The translations under genes were made by a program, and so were the position numbers. From Neorhizobium sp. SHOUNA12A (GTDB lineage: Bacteria > Pseudomonadota > Alphaproteobacteria > Rhizobiales > Rhizobiaceae), in NCBI RefSeq assembly GCF_023006505.1, contig NZ_JALBGV010000003.1, positions 122,479 through 186,478 on the forward strand: 64,000 bases of DNA, given 5' to 3'. Under the pieces are notes generated by a model. The model saw nothing but the letters and a program-made list of their open reading frames with translations, was not told where the DNA came from and made no database searches. Shown piece after piece: positions 17,558 to 26,167 of the stretch; the first letter of the stretch is position 1, and every line of letters starts with the position of its first letter.

Positions 17558-18853
17558 ATGCCTGAGCGGGATGCCATCGTCGTCGGCGCGGGGTTTACGG
17601 GCCTGAGCGCCGCGCTGGAGCTTGTCGAGGCAGGGTTCGACGTGCTGCTGCTCGAGGCCCGCGACCGGGTCGGTGGCAAGGTCGAGTCCGAGACGCTGCC
17701 GGACGGCACCCGGATCGACACCGGCGGGCAATTCTTCTGCCGCGACATGAGCGAGCTGATGGCGCTCATCGCGGAAAACGGCCAAACCCCGGTCATGACG
17801 CACTATGATGGCGAGGCCATCTACCGGCCACCGGTCCCGCAGCAGCAGGGTTATGCGCGCTGGCAGGGGGTCGATGCGCTCCGCGACCGGATGATCGCTA
17901 CCGATCCGGATGATCCGGATCTCGCGAAACTGACGGTGGCCGATTGGGTGGACCGGCAGGACGACGTGCCGGCCGACGTGCGGAAAAGTTTCCTGCGGCT
18001 GATTAAGGGCCTCTGGTGCCGTGCGCCCGAGGAGGTTGCCTTCACCTGGCTCGCCTCGAACGACCGGCGGATCACCAATACCTATTCGGAAATGGAAATG
18101 TTCCTGCCCGGCACGCTGCATGCACTGGCCGAGCAGCTGGCGGCCAGGCTCGGCGACCGGCTGCGCCTCGGCACGCCGGCGACCGGGATAGAATATTCCG
18201 ATACCGGGGTCATCGTCGCAGCCGGCGACGAGCGGTTCTTCGCGAAACACATCATCCTGGCGCTGCCACCGGTGATGATCCGCCGGTTACCGTTTTCGCC
18301 CGCTCTTCCCGAGCGGCTGCGGAAGGCGCTTTCCGCCTGGGCGCCCGGCCTGTCGATCAAGCTGCAGGTCAGCTACGACAAGCCGTTCTGGCGAGAACGC
18401 GGGCTTTCCGGTGCCGTCATGTGGCACGAGCCCCAGGGCCTCTATGCGTGCGATGCCAGCCACGACGATTATGCCGGTCTGATCGTCTTTGTGGGCGGGC
18501 CGGAAGCGCAGCAATGGCATGGGCGGCCCCGCGAGGAGTTCACCGGGTTCATCCGCGAGCAGCTAAGCGCAGCTTTTGGCCCCGAAGGCGGCAATCCGCG
18601 CGACATCCATGTCCGCGACTGGGTCGACGATCCCTGGAGCGGCGGTGCCTATAGCGACGTCGTCGTCGATCTCGATGCCCGATATGCGGAAAACATCATC
18701 AACGAAGGCGTGCCCCCTGTCCATTTCGCGTCGTCGGAACTCTCCCCGTCCTATCCTGGCTATGTCGACGGCGCGATCGTCGCTGGCAGGCTGGCCGCAG
18801 CGCGGATCATCGCGGCGACCCTGCGCGGCCAGTCCGAGGCCAGTGACCACTGA
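17558..18853 (+). CDS. Flavin-dependent amine oxidase family protein
   Basis: 431 aa from ATG 17558, chosen because GTCGGAGAAAAG precedes it; a longer start at 17525 has no ribosome site. The N-terminus carries the FAD-binding dinucleotide fold AIVVGAGFTGLSAALELVEAG and the following EARDRVGGKVES motif. Mid-protein blocks (ALAEQLAARLGDRL, HIILALPPVMIRR) and the C-terminal YPGYVDGAIVAGRLAA are those of monoamine/polyamine oxidases. It would oxidise a primary or secondary amine to an imine with oxygen or a quinone. The substrate is unknown. It is a short distance upstream of the regulator at 18966 and on the same strand, possibly part of that catabolic cluster. Confidence 0.85.
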   Translation: MPERDAIVVGAGFTGLSAALELVEAGFDVLLLEARDRVGGKVESETLPDGTRIDTGGQFFCRDMSELMALIAENGQTPVMTHYDGEAIYRPPVPQQQGYARWQGVDALRDRMIATDPDDPDLAKLTVADWVDRQDDVPADVRKSFLRLIKGLWCRAPEEVAFTWLASNDRRITNTYSEMEMFLPGTLHALAEQLAARLGDRLRLGTPATGIEYSDTGVIVAAGDERFFAKHIILALPPVMIRRLPFSPALPERLRKALSAWAPGLSIKLQVSYDKPFWRERGLSGAVMWHEPQGLYACDASHDDYAGLIVFVGGPEAQQWHGRPREEFTGFIREQLSAAFGPEGGNPRDIHVRDWVDDPWSGGAYSDVVVDLDARYAENIINEGVPPVHFASSELSPSYPGYVDGAIVAGRLAAARIIAATLRGQSEASDH

Positions 18854-18906
18854 AGCTTCGACCCGATAAACCGCACCAAATCCGTTCTGCCACCTTGTGG
18901 GCTTTC

Positions 18907-18916
18907 CTGTCGACAA
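18907..18916. promoter_or_regulatory. TGTCGACA palindrome upstream of the GntR gene
   Basis: CTGTCGACAA contains a perfect 8-bp palindrome 50 bases before the GntR start. The identical ten bases occur again at 21018-21027 before the M24 peptidase gene. A T-G-T/A-C-A dyad is the form recognised by FCD-type GntR proteins, so it is a candidate operator for the regulator encoded at 18966. Confidence 0.4.
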
Positions 18917-18965
18917 TACGTGTGCAATTGTCCTGCCGCATTGGCTTGCGACGCAGAACGGTTAA

Positions 18966-19685
18966 ATGATGGCGAAGAACGAACCTGCAGAAACGGATAT
19001 CCCCCGCCCGCGTGGCTCCGGGACGCAGAGCGTTTACACGATCCTGCGCGGGGAAATTCTCGCCATGACCTTGGCCCCCGGCAGTCCGCTCGACGAGGTC
19101 CGGCTGTCGGAGCGTTTCGGCATGTCGCGCACGCCGATCCGCGAAGCATTGTTGCGGCTTTCCGCCGATGGCCTCGTCACCACGCTGCCGAACCGCAACA
19201 CCATCGTCGCGACGATCGATTTCGCCTCCCTGCCTCCCTATTTCGATGCGCTGACGCTGATGTACCGTGTCACCACCCGCGGCGCCGCCATGCGCGCGAC
19301 GTCGCAGGCGATGGGGGAGATCCGCAAGCGACAGGCAGAGTTCGCGGCAGCGGTTGCCGCCCACGACGCCTTCGCGATGATCGAGGCGAACCGCGAATTC
19401 CACGTGGCGATCGCCGAGCTCGCCGGCAATGCCTATTACACCACCTTCTTCGCCCGGCTGCTCGACGAGGGGCGGCGCATCCTGCGCCTCTATTATCGTA
19501 CGTTCGACGACCGGCTGCCACGCCAGTATGTCGACGAACACGAGGAGATGATCGCAGCGATCGAAGCCCGTGACGTCGAGCGCTCCGACAGGCTCGCCAT
19601 CAAGCATGCGGAACAGATTGTCCGGCAGATCCAGGATTATATCGCCCGCGATCTCGGCAATCCGATCGATCTTGCCGTCTCCTGA
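18966..19685 (+). CDS. GntR-family regulator, FCD subfamily
   Basis: 239 aa. The N-terminal winged helix reads QSVYTILRGEILAMTLAPGS then LSERFGMSRTPIREALLRL, the standard GntR DNA-recognition segment. The C-terminal all-helical FCD ligand domain has a metal-ligand pattern: Asp in EANREFHVAIAELAGN and His in EHEEMIAAIEARD and KHAEQI. It is cotranscribed with, or just upstream of, the dehydrogenase at 19721 and probably senses its substrate or product. The closest functional context is the GntR regulators of amino-acid and hydroxyproline catabolism. Confidence 0.9.
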   Translation: MMAKNEPAETDIPRPRGSGTQSVYTILRGEILAMTLAPGSPLDEVRLSERFGMSRTPIREALLRLSADGLVTTLPNRNTIVATIDFASLPPYFDALTLMYRVTTRGAAMRATSQAMGEIRKRQAEFAAAVAAHDAFAMIEANREFHVAIAELAGNAYYTTFFARLLDEGRRILRLYYRTFDDRLPRQYVDEHEEMIAAIEARDVERSDRLAIKHAEQIVRQIQDYIARDLGNPIDLAVS

Positions 19686-19720
19686 CCCACCTTCCGCATT
19701 CGCTTCACAGGACAGAAATC

Positions 19721-20971
19721 ATGAATTCCTCTTCGGTCGACGCCGTCGTCATCGGCTCGGGCATAATCGGCGCCATGTCGGCGCATTACCTGCTGGAAGA
19801 CGGCCGCTCGGTGCTGATCATCGAGCGCGGGGAGGTGGCGCGGGGTGCAAGCAGCGGCAATGCCGGCATTCTCGCCTTTCCGGAAATCATCCCGATCGCC
19901 GCGCCCGGCATGATGTGGAAGGCGCCGAAATGGTTGCTCGACCCGCTCGGTCCCCTCAGCCTGCCTCCGTCCTATGCGCTCAACATGGTGCCGTGGCTAT
20001 GGCGCCTCTGGCGGGCCAGCGCGCGGCCGGCCTATGAGCGCACCGTCGGCGTACATGCCAGGATGATGCCGATGGCGCGCAGCGAAATGCTGCGCACGGT
20101 CGAACGCACAGGCCTTCGGGCGATGGTCAAACAGACCGGCACGCTCGACCTCTATGACAGCGAGGCGAGCCTCAATGCCGCCGGCGACGACTGGCAGGCG
20201 AAGCGCAAGGCCGGTTTCGAGTTCCAGAAGGTCAGCCGCAATGAGATCGACTCCCTGCAGCCGGGCCTTGCGCCACAGTTCCGGCACGGCATCTTCACGC
20301 CCTCCGGCCTGCAGGTTTCCGACCCGCTGGAGTTCACCCAGGCCCTCTTCAGCAACGCCATGTCCCGTGGCGCATCGCTGAGGATCGGTGAAGTCATCCG
20401 CATCGAGCCGATAAACGATGGCGCCAGGGTCATCCTGGCGGATGGCGCCGTCTTCGATGCGAAGACGGTCGTACTGGCCGGCGGCGCCTGGTCGAAGAAG
20501 ATCGTAACCGGCCTCGGCGATCATGCGCCGCTCGAAACCGAGCGCGGCTATAATACGACGCTGCCGCAAGGGGCCTTCCCGCTGCATCGCCAGCTTTATT
20601 TCAACGACCACGGCTTCGTGGTGACGCCGCTTTCCTCCGGCATCCGCGTCGGAGGCGCGGTCGAGCTCGGCGGGCTGACACTGGCGCCGAACTACAAGCG
20701 CTCGGAGGCGATGCTGAAAAAGGCAAAAAGCTTCCTGCCCGACCTGAAAACCGAGGGCGGCCGCCAGTGGATGGGTTTTCGCCCGTCCATGCCGGACTGC
20801 CTGCCAGTGATCGGCCCGTCGAGCGCGACGCCGGCGATCATCTACGCGTTCGGCCACGGGCATCTCGGCCTCACCCAGTCGGCCGCGACCGGCCGGCTGG
20901 TCGCCGATATCGCCGCACGCCGAAAGCCTGCCGTCGATATCGAACCTTACAGCATCAGCCGGTTTCGCTGA
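19721..20971 (+). CDS. FAD-dependent D-amino-acid / hydroxyproline-type dehydrogenase
   Basis: 416 aa, ATG preceded by CACAGGACAG. A DAO-family flavoprotein (DadA-like): FAD-binding AVVIGSGIIGAMSAHYLLEDG, the ASSGNAGILAFPEIIP block typical of DadA and HypO relatives, substrate-domain GYNTTLPQG and C-terminal GFRPSMPDCLPVIGPS and GHGHLGLTQSAATGRL. It would oxidise a D-amino or cyclic imino acid, passing electrons to quinone. With a Xaa-Pro-type peptidase and a DapA-family lyase next to it, D-hydroxyproline or another proline derivative is a reasonable substrate; this is inference. The usual partner epimerase and dehydrogenase genes are not in the window. Confidence 0.85.
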   Translation: MNSSSVDAVVIGSGIIGAMSAHYLLEDGRSVLIIERGEVARGASSGNAGILAFPEIIPIAAPGMMWKAPKWLLDPLGPLSLPPSYALNMVPWLWRLWRASARPAYERTVGVHARMMPMARSEMLRTVERTGLRAMVKQTGTLDLYDSEASLNAAGDDWQAKRKAGFEFQKVSRNEIDSLQPGLAPQFRHGIFTPSGLQVSDPLEFTQALFSNAMSRGASLRIGEVIRIEPINDGARVILADGAVFDAKTVVLAGGAWSKKIVTGLGDHAPLETERGYNTTLPQGAFPLHRQLYFNDHGFVVTPLSSGIRVGGAVELGGLTLAPNYKRSEAMLKKAKSFLPDLKTEGGRQWMGFRPSMPDCLPVIGPSSATPAIIYAFGHGHLGLTQSAATGRLVADIAARRKPAVDIEPYSISRFR

Positions 20972-21017
20972 CATTTGCGACGGCGGGATGGCGGCTGGCT
21001 ATATGTGCTGAATATCT

Positions 21018-21027
21018 CTGTCGACAA
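21018..21027. promoter_or_regulatory. TGTCGACA palindrome upstream of the M24 peptidase
   Basis: Second copy of the ten-base CTGTCGACAA seen at 18907-18916, located 49 bases before the peptidase start; the GCGCGATATAACG sequence just downstream could serve as a -10 region. Candidate site for the cluster's GntR regulator. Confidence 0.4.
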
Positions 21028-21075
21028 ACTGACTACAGCGCGATATAACGTCGGTGAAATCGAAAGGAACCGGAC

Positions 21076-22218
21076 ATGGCCTGGTCGCATCCCGTCCCGA
21101 AGATCACCGACGACGAGCGGCGGCAGCGTCTTGTCCGGCTCCAGGCGACGCTGGACGAAAAGGGGCTGGGTGGCATCCTGCTCGGCGCCAGCGAAAGCCT
21201 GCGTTATTTCACCGGCCTCGTCTGGCACCAGAGCGAACGCCTGCTCGGCGCGCTGGTGACGCCCAAATCGGTCACCTATATCGTGCCGGGGTTCGAGCGG
21301 AGCCGGGTTGAAAGCCTGCCGCATCTGCCGGGCGAGATCGTCGTCTGGCAGGAGGATGAGGCGAGTGCCGCACTGGTCGCCTCGCTTCTGCCTGCCAATG
21401 TGAAACTTGCGCTCGACGACGCGTTGCCGCTGTTCGTCTACCACCAGCTTGCCGCCGTCTTCGGCACTGAGCGACTGGTCGATGGCGGCCGATTGATCCG
21501 CGATCTCAGGCTTCGGAAGTCGAAGGCCGAGATCGATCTCATCCAGCATGCGATGAACCTGACGCTCGAAGTGCATCGCCGCGCGCATGCTTTCATCAAG
21601 CCGGGCGTGCTTGCCTCCGACGTGGTGCGCCATATCGACGAACAGCATCGCGCGCTGGGGGCGACAAGCGGTTCGAGCTTCTGTATCGTCTCCTTCGGGG
21701 TCGCGACTTCGCTTCCCCACGGCGCCGACGGCGAGCAGACCTATGCTCCCGGCGACGTGGTGCTGGTCGATACCGGCTGCCGGCTCGACGGCTATCATTC
21801 GGATCTCACCCGCACCTATGTGCTGGAAGAGCCTGCTCCGGAATTCGCCAGGGCCTGGGCGATCGAGCGCGAGGCGGAGCAGGCCGTCTTCGATGCCGCC
21901 CGCCTCGGCGCCACCTGCGGCGGCCTCGACGATGCGGCCCGCAAGGTTCTTGCCAGCCACGGACTCGGCCCGGATTACCTCCTTCCCGGCCTGCCGCATC
22001 GCGCCGGCCACGGGCTCGGGCTGGAAATCCACGAAGAGCCTTATATCGTGCGCGGCAATGCGACCGTACTCGAACCGGGCATGTGTTTCTCCAACGAACC
22101 GATGATCGTTTTCCCGGACCGTTTCGGGATCCGCCTCGAAGACCATATCCACATGACCGAAACCGGGCCGCAATGGTTCACCCTGCCGTCGAAAGGCCCG
22201 GCCGAGCCCTTCGCGTGA
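21076..22218 (+). CDS. M24-family metallopeptidase (Xaa-Pro peptidase / prolidase type)
   Basis: 380 aa, ATG preceded by GAAAGGAACC. It contains an N-terminal creatinase-like domain (residues 10-140) and a C-terminal pita-bread domain. All five metal ligands are present: D232, D243, H312, E341 and E355, in the blocks VLVDTGCRLDGYHSDLTRTY, GHGLGLEIHEEP, CFSNEPMI and RLEDH. It cleaves peptides next to proline, or small amidine/amide compounds in the creatinase branch. No signal peptide, so cytoplasmic. The neighbours suggest release of proline or hydroxyproline from dipeptides. Confidence 0.9.
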   Translation: MAWSHPVPKITDDERRQRLVRLQATLDEKGLGGILLGASESLRYFTGLVWHQSERLLGALVTPKSVTYIVPGFERSRVESLPHLPGEIVVWQEDEASAALVASLLPANVKLALDDALPLFVYHQLAAVFGTERLVDGGRLIRDLRLRKSKAEIDLIQHAMNLTLEVHRRAHAFIKPGVLASDVVRHIDEQHRALGATSGSSFCIVSFGVATSLPHGADGEQTYAPGDVVLVDTGCRLDGYHSDLTRTYVLEEPAPEFARAWAIEREAEQAVFDAARLGATCGGLDDAARKVLASHGLGPDYLLPGLPHRAGHGLGLEIHEEPYIVRGNATVLEPGMCFSNEPMIVFPDRFGIRLEDHIHMTETGPQWFTLPSKGPAEPFA

Positions 22219-22273
22219 CAGATATCGGCGCGACCGCGCATATTATCACCCATCAACCAGAGGAGTGCATTTC

Positions 22274-23185
22274 ATGACCACAGGCTGGAGCGGCGTTTTC
22301 CCCGCAGTGACGACGCAATTCAACGAAGACTTCTCGATCGACCTCAAGGCGACCCAAGGGGTGCAGGACGCGCTCGTCAATGACGGCGTCAACGGCCTGA
22401 TCGTCATGGGCACCTGCGGCGAGAACAACTCGCTCGATCCGGAAGAAAAGCGCACCATCCTCAAGGCCGCCGTCGAAGTGGTGAACGGCCGCGTGCCGGT
22501 CGTGACCGGCGTGTCCGAATTCGACACCCGCCGCGCCGTCGCCTATGCCCGCGATGCTGAAAAGCTCGGCGCCGACGGCCTGATGCTGCTGCCGGCCATG
22601 GTTTATGTGCCTAAGCCGGAAGAACTGGTCGCCCATTTCAAGACGGTTGCCGCGGCCACCTCGCTGCCGATCATGCTCTACAACAATCCGCCGGCCTATC
22701 GCGTCAACATCGGCGCCGACGTGCTGCGCCAGCTCGAAGACGTGCCGAACATCAAGGCCGTCAAGGAAAGCGCACCGGATCCGCGCCGCTTCACCGACCT
22801 GATCAACACCTTCGGTGACCGCTTCGACATCTTCGCCGGCCTCGACGACGTGGCGCTCGAAGGCCTGATGCTCGGCGCCAAGGGCTGGGTCTCCGGCCTC
22901 ACCAGCGCCTTCCCGCAGGAATCCGTAGCGCTGGTGGCCGCCGCCAATCGCGGCGACTGGGTCGAGGCCCGCGCCATCTATCGCTGGTTCATGCCGTTGC
23001 TGCATCTCGATGCCGAGCACGACCTCGTCCAGTCGATCAAGCTCGCCGAGCAGATCATGGGCCGCGGCTCCGAGCGCGTCCGCATGCCGCGCATGCTGTT
23101 GACGGGTGCCCGCCGTGCGGAAGTGACGGCGATGGTGGAAAAGGCCGCTGCGACGCGGCCGACGCTTGCCAAGAAGGCTGCTTGA
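22274..23185 (+). CDS. DapA-family lyase (dihydrodipicolinate synthase-like)
   Basis: 303 aa from ATG 22274, spaced correctly from AGGAG at 22261. It forms an (alpha/beta)8 barrel with a Schiff-base Lys164 in IKAVKESAPDP and the catalytic Tyr136 in MLYNNPPAY. The GTCGE motif at 46-50 has Cys where DapA proper has Thr, so it is unlikely to be the lysine-biosynthesis enzyme. Related enzymes include pyrroline-4-hydroxy-2-carboxylate deaminase, keto-deoxy sugar-acid dehydratases and aldolases. In a cluster with a DadA-like dehydrogenase and FCD regulator, a HypD-like deaminase role in hydroxyproline breakdown is the best guess. Confidence 0.85.
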   Translation: MTTGWSGVFPAVTTQFNEDFSIDLKATQGVQDALVNDGVNGLIVMGTCGENNSLDPEEKRTILKAAVEVVNGRVPVVTGVSEFDTRRAVAYARDAEKLGADGLMLLPAMVYVPKPEELVAHFKTVAAATSLPIMLYNNPPAYRVNIGADVLRQLEDVPNIKAVKESAPDPRRFTDLINTFGDRFDIFAGLDDVALEGLMLGAKGWVSGLTSAFPQESVALVAAANRGDWVEARAIYRWFMPLLHLDAEHDLVQSIKLAEQIMGRGSERVRMPRMLLTGARRAEVTAMVEKAAATRPTLAKKAA

Positions 23186-23216
23186 TAGCGGGACGGATCC
23201 CGCAGGATACGCATAC

Positions 23217-23244
23217 AAAAAAGCCGGGCTCGCCCGGCTTTTTT
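23217..23244. terminator. Bidirectional Rho-independent terminator
   Basis: AGCCGGGC-TC-GCCCGGCT hairpin flanked by A6 on the left and T6 on the right. It serves both convergent genes, the DapA-family lyase and the MHS transporter. Confidence 0.92.
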
Positions 23245-23254
23245 CGTTTCTCTT

Positions 23255-24613
23255 TTACCGCTGCTGCCCAGGCTCGCCGCTCTGATCCAGGACCCGGCTG
23301 AGGCTGAGCGCTGCGATCGTGCAGATCGCGCCGGAGATCAGATATCCACCGATGAAGATGATGCCGAAGCTGCTGGCGAGGCCGAGCGCCACCAGCGGTG
23401 CGAAGCCGGCACCGATCAGCCATGCGAGGTCGGAGGTGAGTGCCGCACCGGTATAGCGGTAATATTGCCCGAAGCGCGAGGAGACGGCGCCGGAGGCCTG
23501 GCCGAACGAGAGGCCGAGGATCCCGAAGCCGATGATGATGAAGGCATCCTGCCCCTTGCCGCCGGCATCGAGCAGGAAGGGTGCCGAGAACGAGAAGATC
23601 GCGATGATCACAGCGCCGATCATCAGCTGGCTGCGGCGGCCGATGCGGTCGGCGATCAGGCCGGACAGGATGATGCCGACGATGCCGACCGCAGCACCGA
23701 TCACCTGCACGAACAGGAATTCCGCCGCCGACTGCCCGCCATAGAGCGTCACCCAGCTCAACGGGAAGATCGTCACCAGATGGAACATGGCGAAGCTTGC
23801 CAGCGGCACAAACGCGCCGAGCACGACGTCATGGGCATGCTTGCTCAGCATTTCGAAGATCGGCCGGGCCTGCAGCTCGTTGGCCTGGAGCGCCGAGCCG
23901 AATTCCTTGCTGGCGACGATGCGCAGGCGGGCAAACAGCGCCACGACGTTGATCGCAAAGGCCACGAAGAACGGATAACGCCAACCCCAGGCAATGAAAT
24001 CCGCTTCCGAGAGATTGGCGACGAAATAACCGAACAGGATGCTCGCCAGCGCAAAACCGATCGGCGCGCCGAGCTGCGGGATCATCGCATACCAGCCGCG
24101 TCGGTTGGGCGGCGCGTTGAGGTTCAGGAGCGATGCGAGCCCATCCCAGGCGCCGCCGAGCGCAAAACCCTGCCCCATGCGGAACAGCGCCAGCAAGGCA
24201 ACGGCCCAGTAGCCGATCGTGTCGTAGCCGGGCAGGAAGGCGATCGAAGCCGTCGATCCGCCGAGCAGGAACAGCGCGATCGTCAGCTTGGTGCCGCGCC
24301 CATAATTGCGGTCGATCCACATGAACACGAACGACCCGACTGGCCGCGCCATGAAGGCGAGCGGGAAGATCGCGAACGACATCAGGGTCGCGGCGACCGG
24401 GGTCGGCGCAAACGGAAAGATCAGCTTCGGGAAAACGAGGACAGAGCCCAGCCCGTAAACGAAGAAATCGAAGAATTCCGACATGCGACCGATGATCACA
24501 CCAAGCGCGATGCTGCCCGGCGAGATCGGCCCGTCGTCATGAATGCGGCGGGCGTCCCTTTCGAGGCCGGACGATGTCGGGCCTGTTGACGCGGGATTGA
24601 CGACCGTGGTCAT
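23255..24613 (-). CDS. MFS transporter, metabolite:H+ symporter (MHS) family
   Basis: 452 aa with about 12 membrane spans. The MHS hallmark SEFFDFFVYGLGSVLVFPKL in span 1, the RPVGSFVFMWIDRNYGRG loop 2-3 motif and the RMGQGFALGGAWDG motif are all present. Such proteins import organic acids, betaines, proline or hydroxyproline by proton symport. A GGAGGAATTC ribosome site precedes the start on the minus strand. It lies convergent to the peptidase/lyase cluster, sharing its terminator, and may import that cluster's substrate. Confidence 0.9.
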   Translation of the reverse strand: MTTVVNPASTGPTSSGLERDARRIHDDGPISPGSIALGVIIGRMSEFFDFFVYGLGSVLVFPKLIFPFAPTPVAATLMSFAIFPLAFMARPVGSFVFMWIDRNYGRGTKLTIALFLLGGSTASIAFLPGYDTIGYWAVALLALFRMGQGFALGGAWDGLASLLNLNAPPNRRGWYAMIPQLGAPIGFALASILFGYFVANLSEADFIAWGWRYPFFVAFAINVVALFARLRIVASKEFGSALQANELQARPIFEMLSKHAHDVVLGAFVPLASFAMFHLVTIFPLSWVTLYGGQSAAEFLFVQVIGAAVGIVGIILSGLIADRIGRRSQLMIGAVIIAIFSFSAPFLLDAGGKGQDAFIIIGFGILGLSFGQASGAVSSRFGQYYRYTGAALTSDLAWLIGAGFAPLVALGLASSFGIIFIGGYLISGAICTIAALSLSRVLDQSGEPGQQR

Positions 24614-24945
24614 GAATTCCTCCTGGCGATAGTTCGCCTCGTCCTCGAAATGTTGATCAACATGCCGTCGAGATCAAGGAACAAGACTAAAAAAACCTGA
24701 CATATGCGACGGACCGCACCGTCTTCTCGTCCACACCCTCTGGTCGCCCCCGCAGGCTGTCCTAGATTTCCGATGGGCGAATGCGGATACTGAGCGTGCA
24801 GGTTGGTGCAGCAAAACGGCTCGGAAGACCATGCGGTTTTTTGCTGCACTGCGACAGATTGCTGCACTGCGACGAACGACCTCATTCCAGCCCATGCAGG
24901 AACCTGACTATTCCGAACTAGACAAAACACAAATTCGAGCCCGAG
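24614..24945. promoter_or_regulatory. Divergent promoter region between the MHS transporter and cyoA
   Basis: 332 bases with no convincing gene. It contains a perfect 12-bp palindrome TGTTGATCAACA at 24651-24662, 38 bases from the transporter start, and a tandem 15-mer TTGCTGCACTGCGAC at 24841-24855 and 24859-24873. A TGCAGCAAAA at 24808-24817 is inverted relative to the 24837-24846 TTTTTGCTGCA. These are candidate protein-binding sites for the two divergent units; no factor is identified. Confidence 0.5.
24841..24873 (+). repeat. Tandem 15-bp direct repeat upstream of cyoA
   Basis: TTGCTGCACTGCGAC occurs twice with an 18-bp period, ending 72 bases before the cyoA start. The spacing of under two helical turns suggests adjacent binding of one regulator, or a short duplication. 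Confidence 0.6.
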
Positions 24946-26136
24946 ATGACCCCTCAGTTGAAAATCGTCGCACGGTTGTTCGCTCTCTTCACCCTTTTGG
25001 GGCTTTCCGGATGTAACCTGGTCGTCATGTCGCCTTCCGGCGATATCGCCCGACAGCAGGCTAACCTGATTATCGTCGCCACGGTGCTGATGCTGATCAT
25101 CATCGTGCCGGTGATCTTCCTCACGCTGTTCTTCGCCTGGCGTTATCGCGGCTCGAACACCAATGCGCCCTATGATCCCGAATGGCACCATTCGACGCGG
25201 CTCGAAGTCATCATCTGGTCGGCACCGCTCGCCATCATCATCGCGCTCGGCGCCGTCACCTGGATGAGCACCCATAAGCTCGACCCCTACCGGCCGCTCG
25301 ACCGGATCGATGCCCAACGCGCCGTCTCCGCCGAGGTGAAGCCTATCACCGTGGAAGTCGTGGCTCTCGACTGGAAATGGCTGTTCTTTTATCCGGAATA
25401 CGGCATCGCCACGGTCAACGAGATGGCGGCCCCCGTCGACGTACCGATCAATTTCAAGATCACCGCCTCCTCGGTGATGAACTCCTTCTACGTGCCGGCG
25501 CTGGCCGGGATGATCTACGCAATGCCGGGCATGGAGACGAAGCTGCATGCCGTCATCAACAAGGCGGGGGAATACGAAGGCATTTCATCGAACTACAGCG
25601 GCGACGGCTTCTCGCATATGCGCTTCAAGTTCCATGGCGTCGACCGGGCAGGCTTCGACCAGTGGATCGCCCGGGTGAAGCAGAACGGCACCGCGCTCAA
25701 CCGCGATGCCTATCTGAAGCTCGAAAAGCCGAGCACCAAGGAACCGGTGCGCTATTACGCCAATGTCGAGGACGGGCTCTACAGGACCGTGCTCAACATG
25801 TGCGCCACGCCCGGCAAGATGTGCATGGACGAAATGATGCATATCGACATGACGGGCGGCGGCGGGACCGAGAGCCAGGAAAACCGGGCGCGTCTGGAGC
25901 ATGACAATCGCCATGCCTTGGGAGAAAGGCTTGGCGCGACCGTGCCGGCCAGCGGCGAACCCTCCCGCATGCCCGAAGCGAGACAGAGCGTGGACCAGCC
26001 GCAGTCAACCAACCACGACATGCACAACATGCAAGATATGCCGGGAGGCAACACCGCGCCCGACGGCAACCAGGGCGGTCCGGCGCCGGCTCAACTCAAC
26101 AGCAATGCTCCGGCGCAGCCTGCAACTCAGCCCTGA
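24946..26136 (+). CDS. cyoA: Cytochrome bo-type ubiquinol oxidase subunit II
   Basis: 396 aa. A lipoprotein signal with lipobox LSGC (Cys23) is followed by two membrane hairpin segments and a periplasmic cupredoxin fold. [20 protein letters not shown] and the [22 protein letters not shown] block are typical of quinol-oxidising subunit II; the CuA ligand set of cytochrome c oxidases is absent. After the core ends near [16 protein letters not shown] (about residue 305), a hydrophilic tail of some 85 residues rich in Gln, Asn, Pro and Met extends the protein. First gene of cyoABCD. Confidence 0.95.
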   Translation: MTPQLKIVARLFALFTLLGLSGCNLVVMSPSGDIARQQANLIIVATVLMLIIIVPVIFLTLFFAWRYRGSNTNAPYDPEWHHSTRLEVIIWSAPLAIIIALGAVTWMSTHKLDPYRPLDRIDAQRAVSAEVKPITVEVVALDWKWLFFYPEYGIATVNEMAAPVDVPINFKITASSVMNSFYVPALAGMIYAMPGMETKLHAVINKAGEYEGISSNYSGDGFSHMRFKFHGVDRAGFDQWIARVKQNGTALNRDAYLKLEKPSTKEPVRYYANVEDGLYRTVLNMCATPGKMCMDEMMHIDMTGGGGTESQENRARLEHDNRHALGERLGATVPASGEPSRMPEARQSVDQPQSTNHDMHNMQDMPGGNTAPDGNQGGPAPAQLNSNAPAQPATQP

Positions 26137-26167
26137 GACTGCATTTCAAGAGATTTTGGACAGACCC

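Noticed and set aside
24610..25548. Long minus-strand frame before and inside cyoA
   Set aside because: Most of it is antisense to cyoA and the remainder covers the promoter region with no homologous features.
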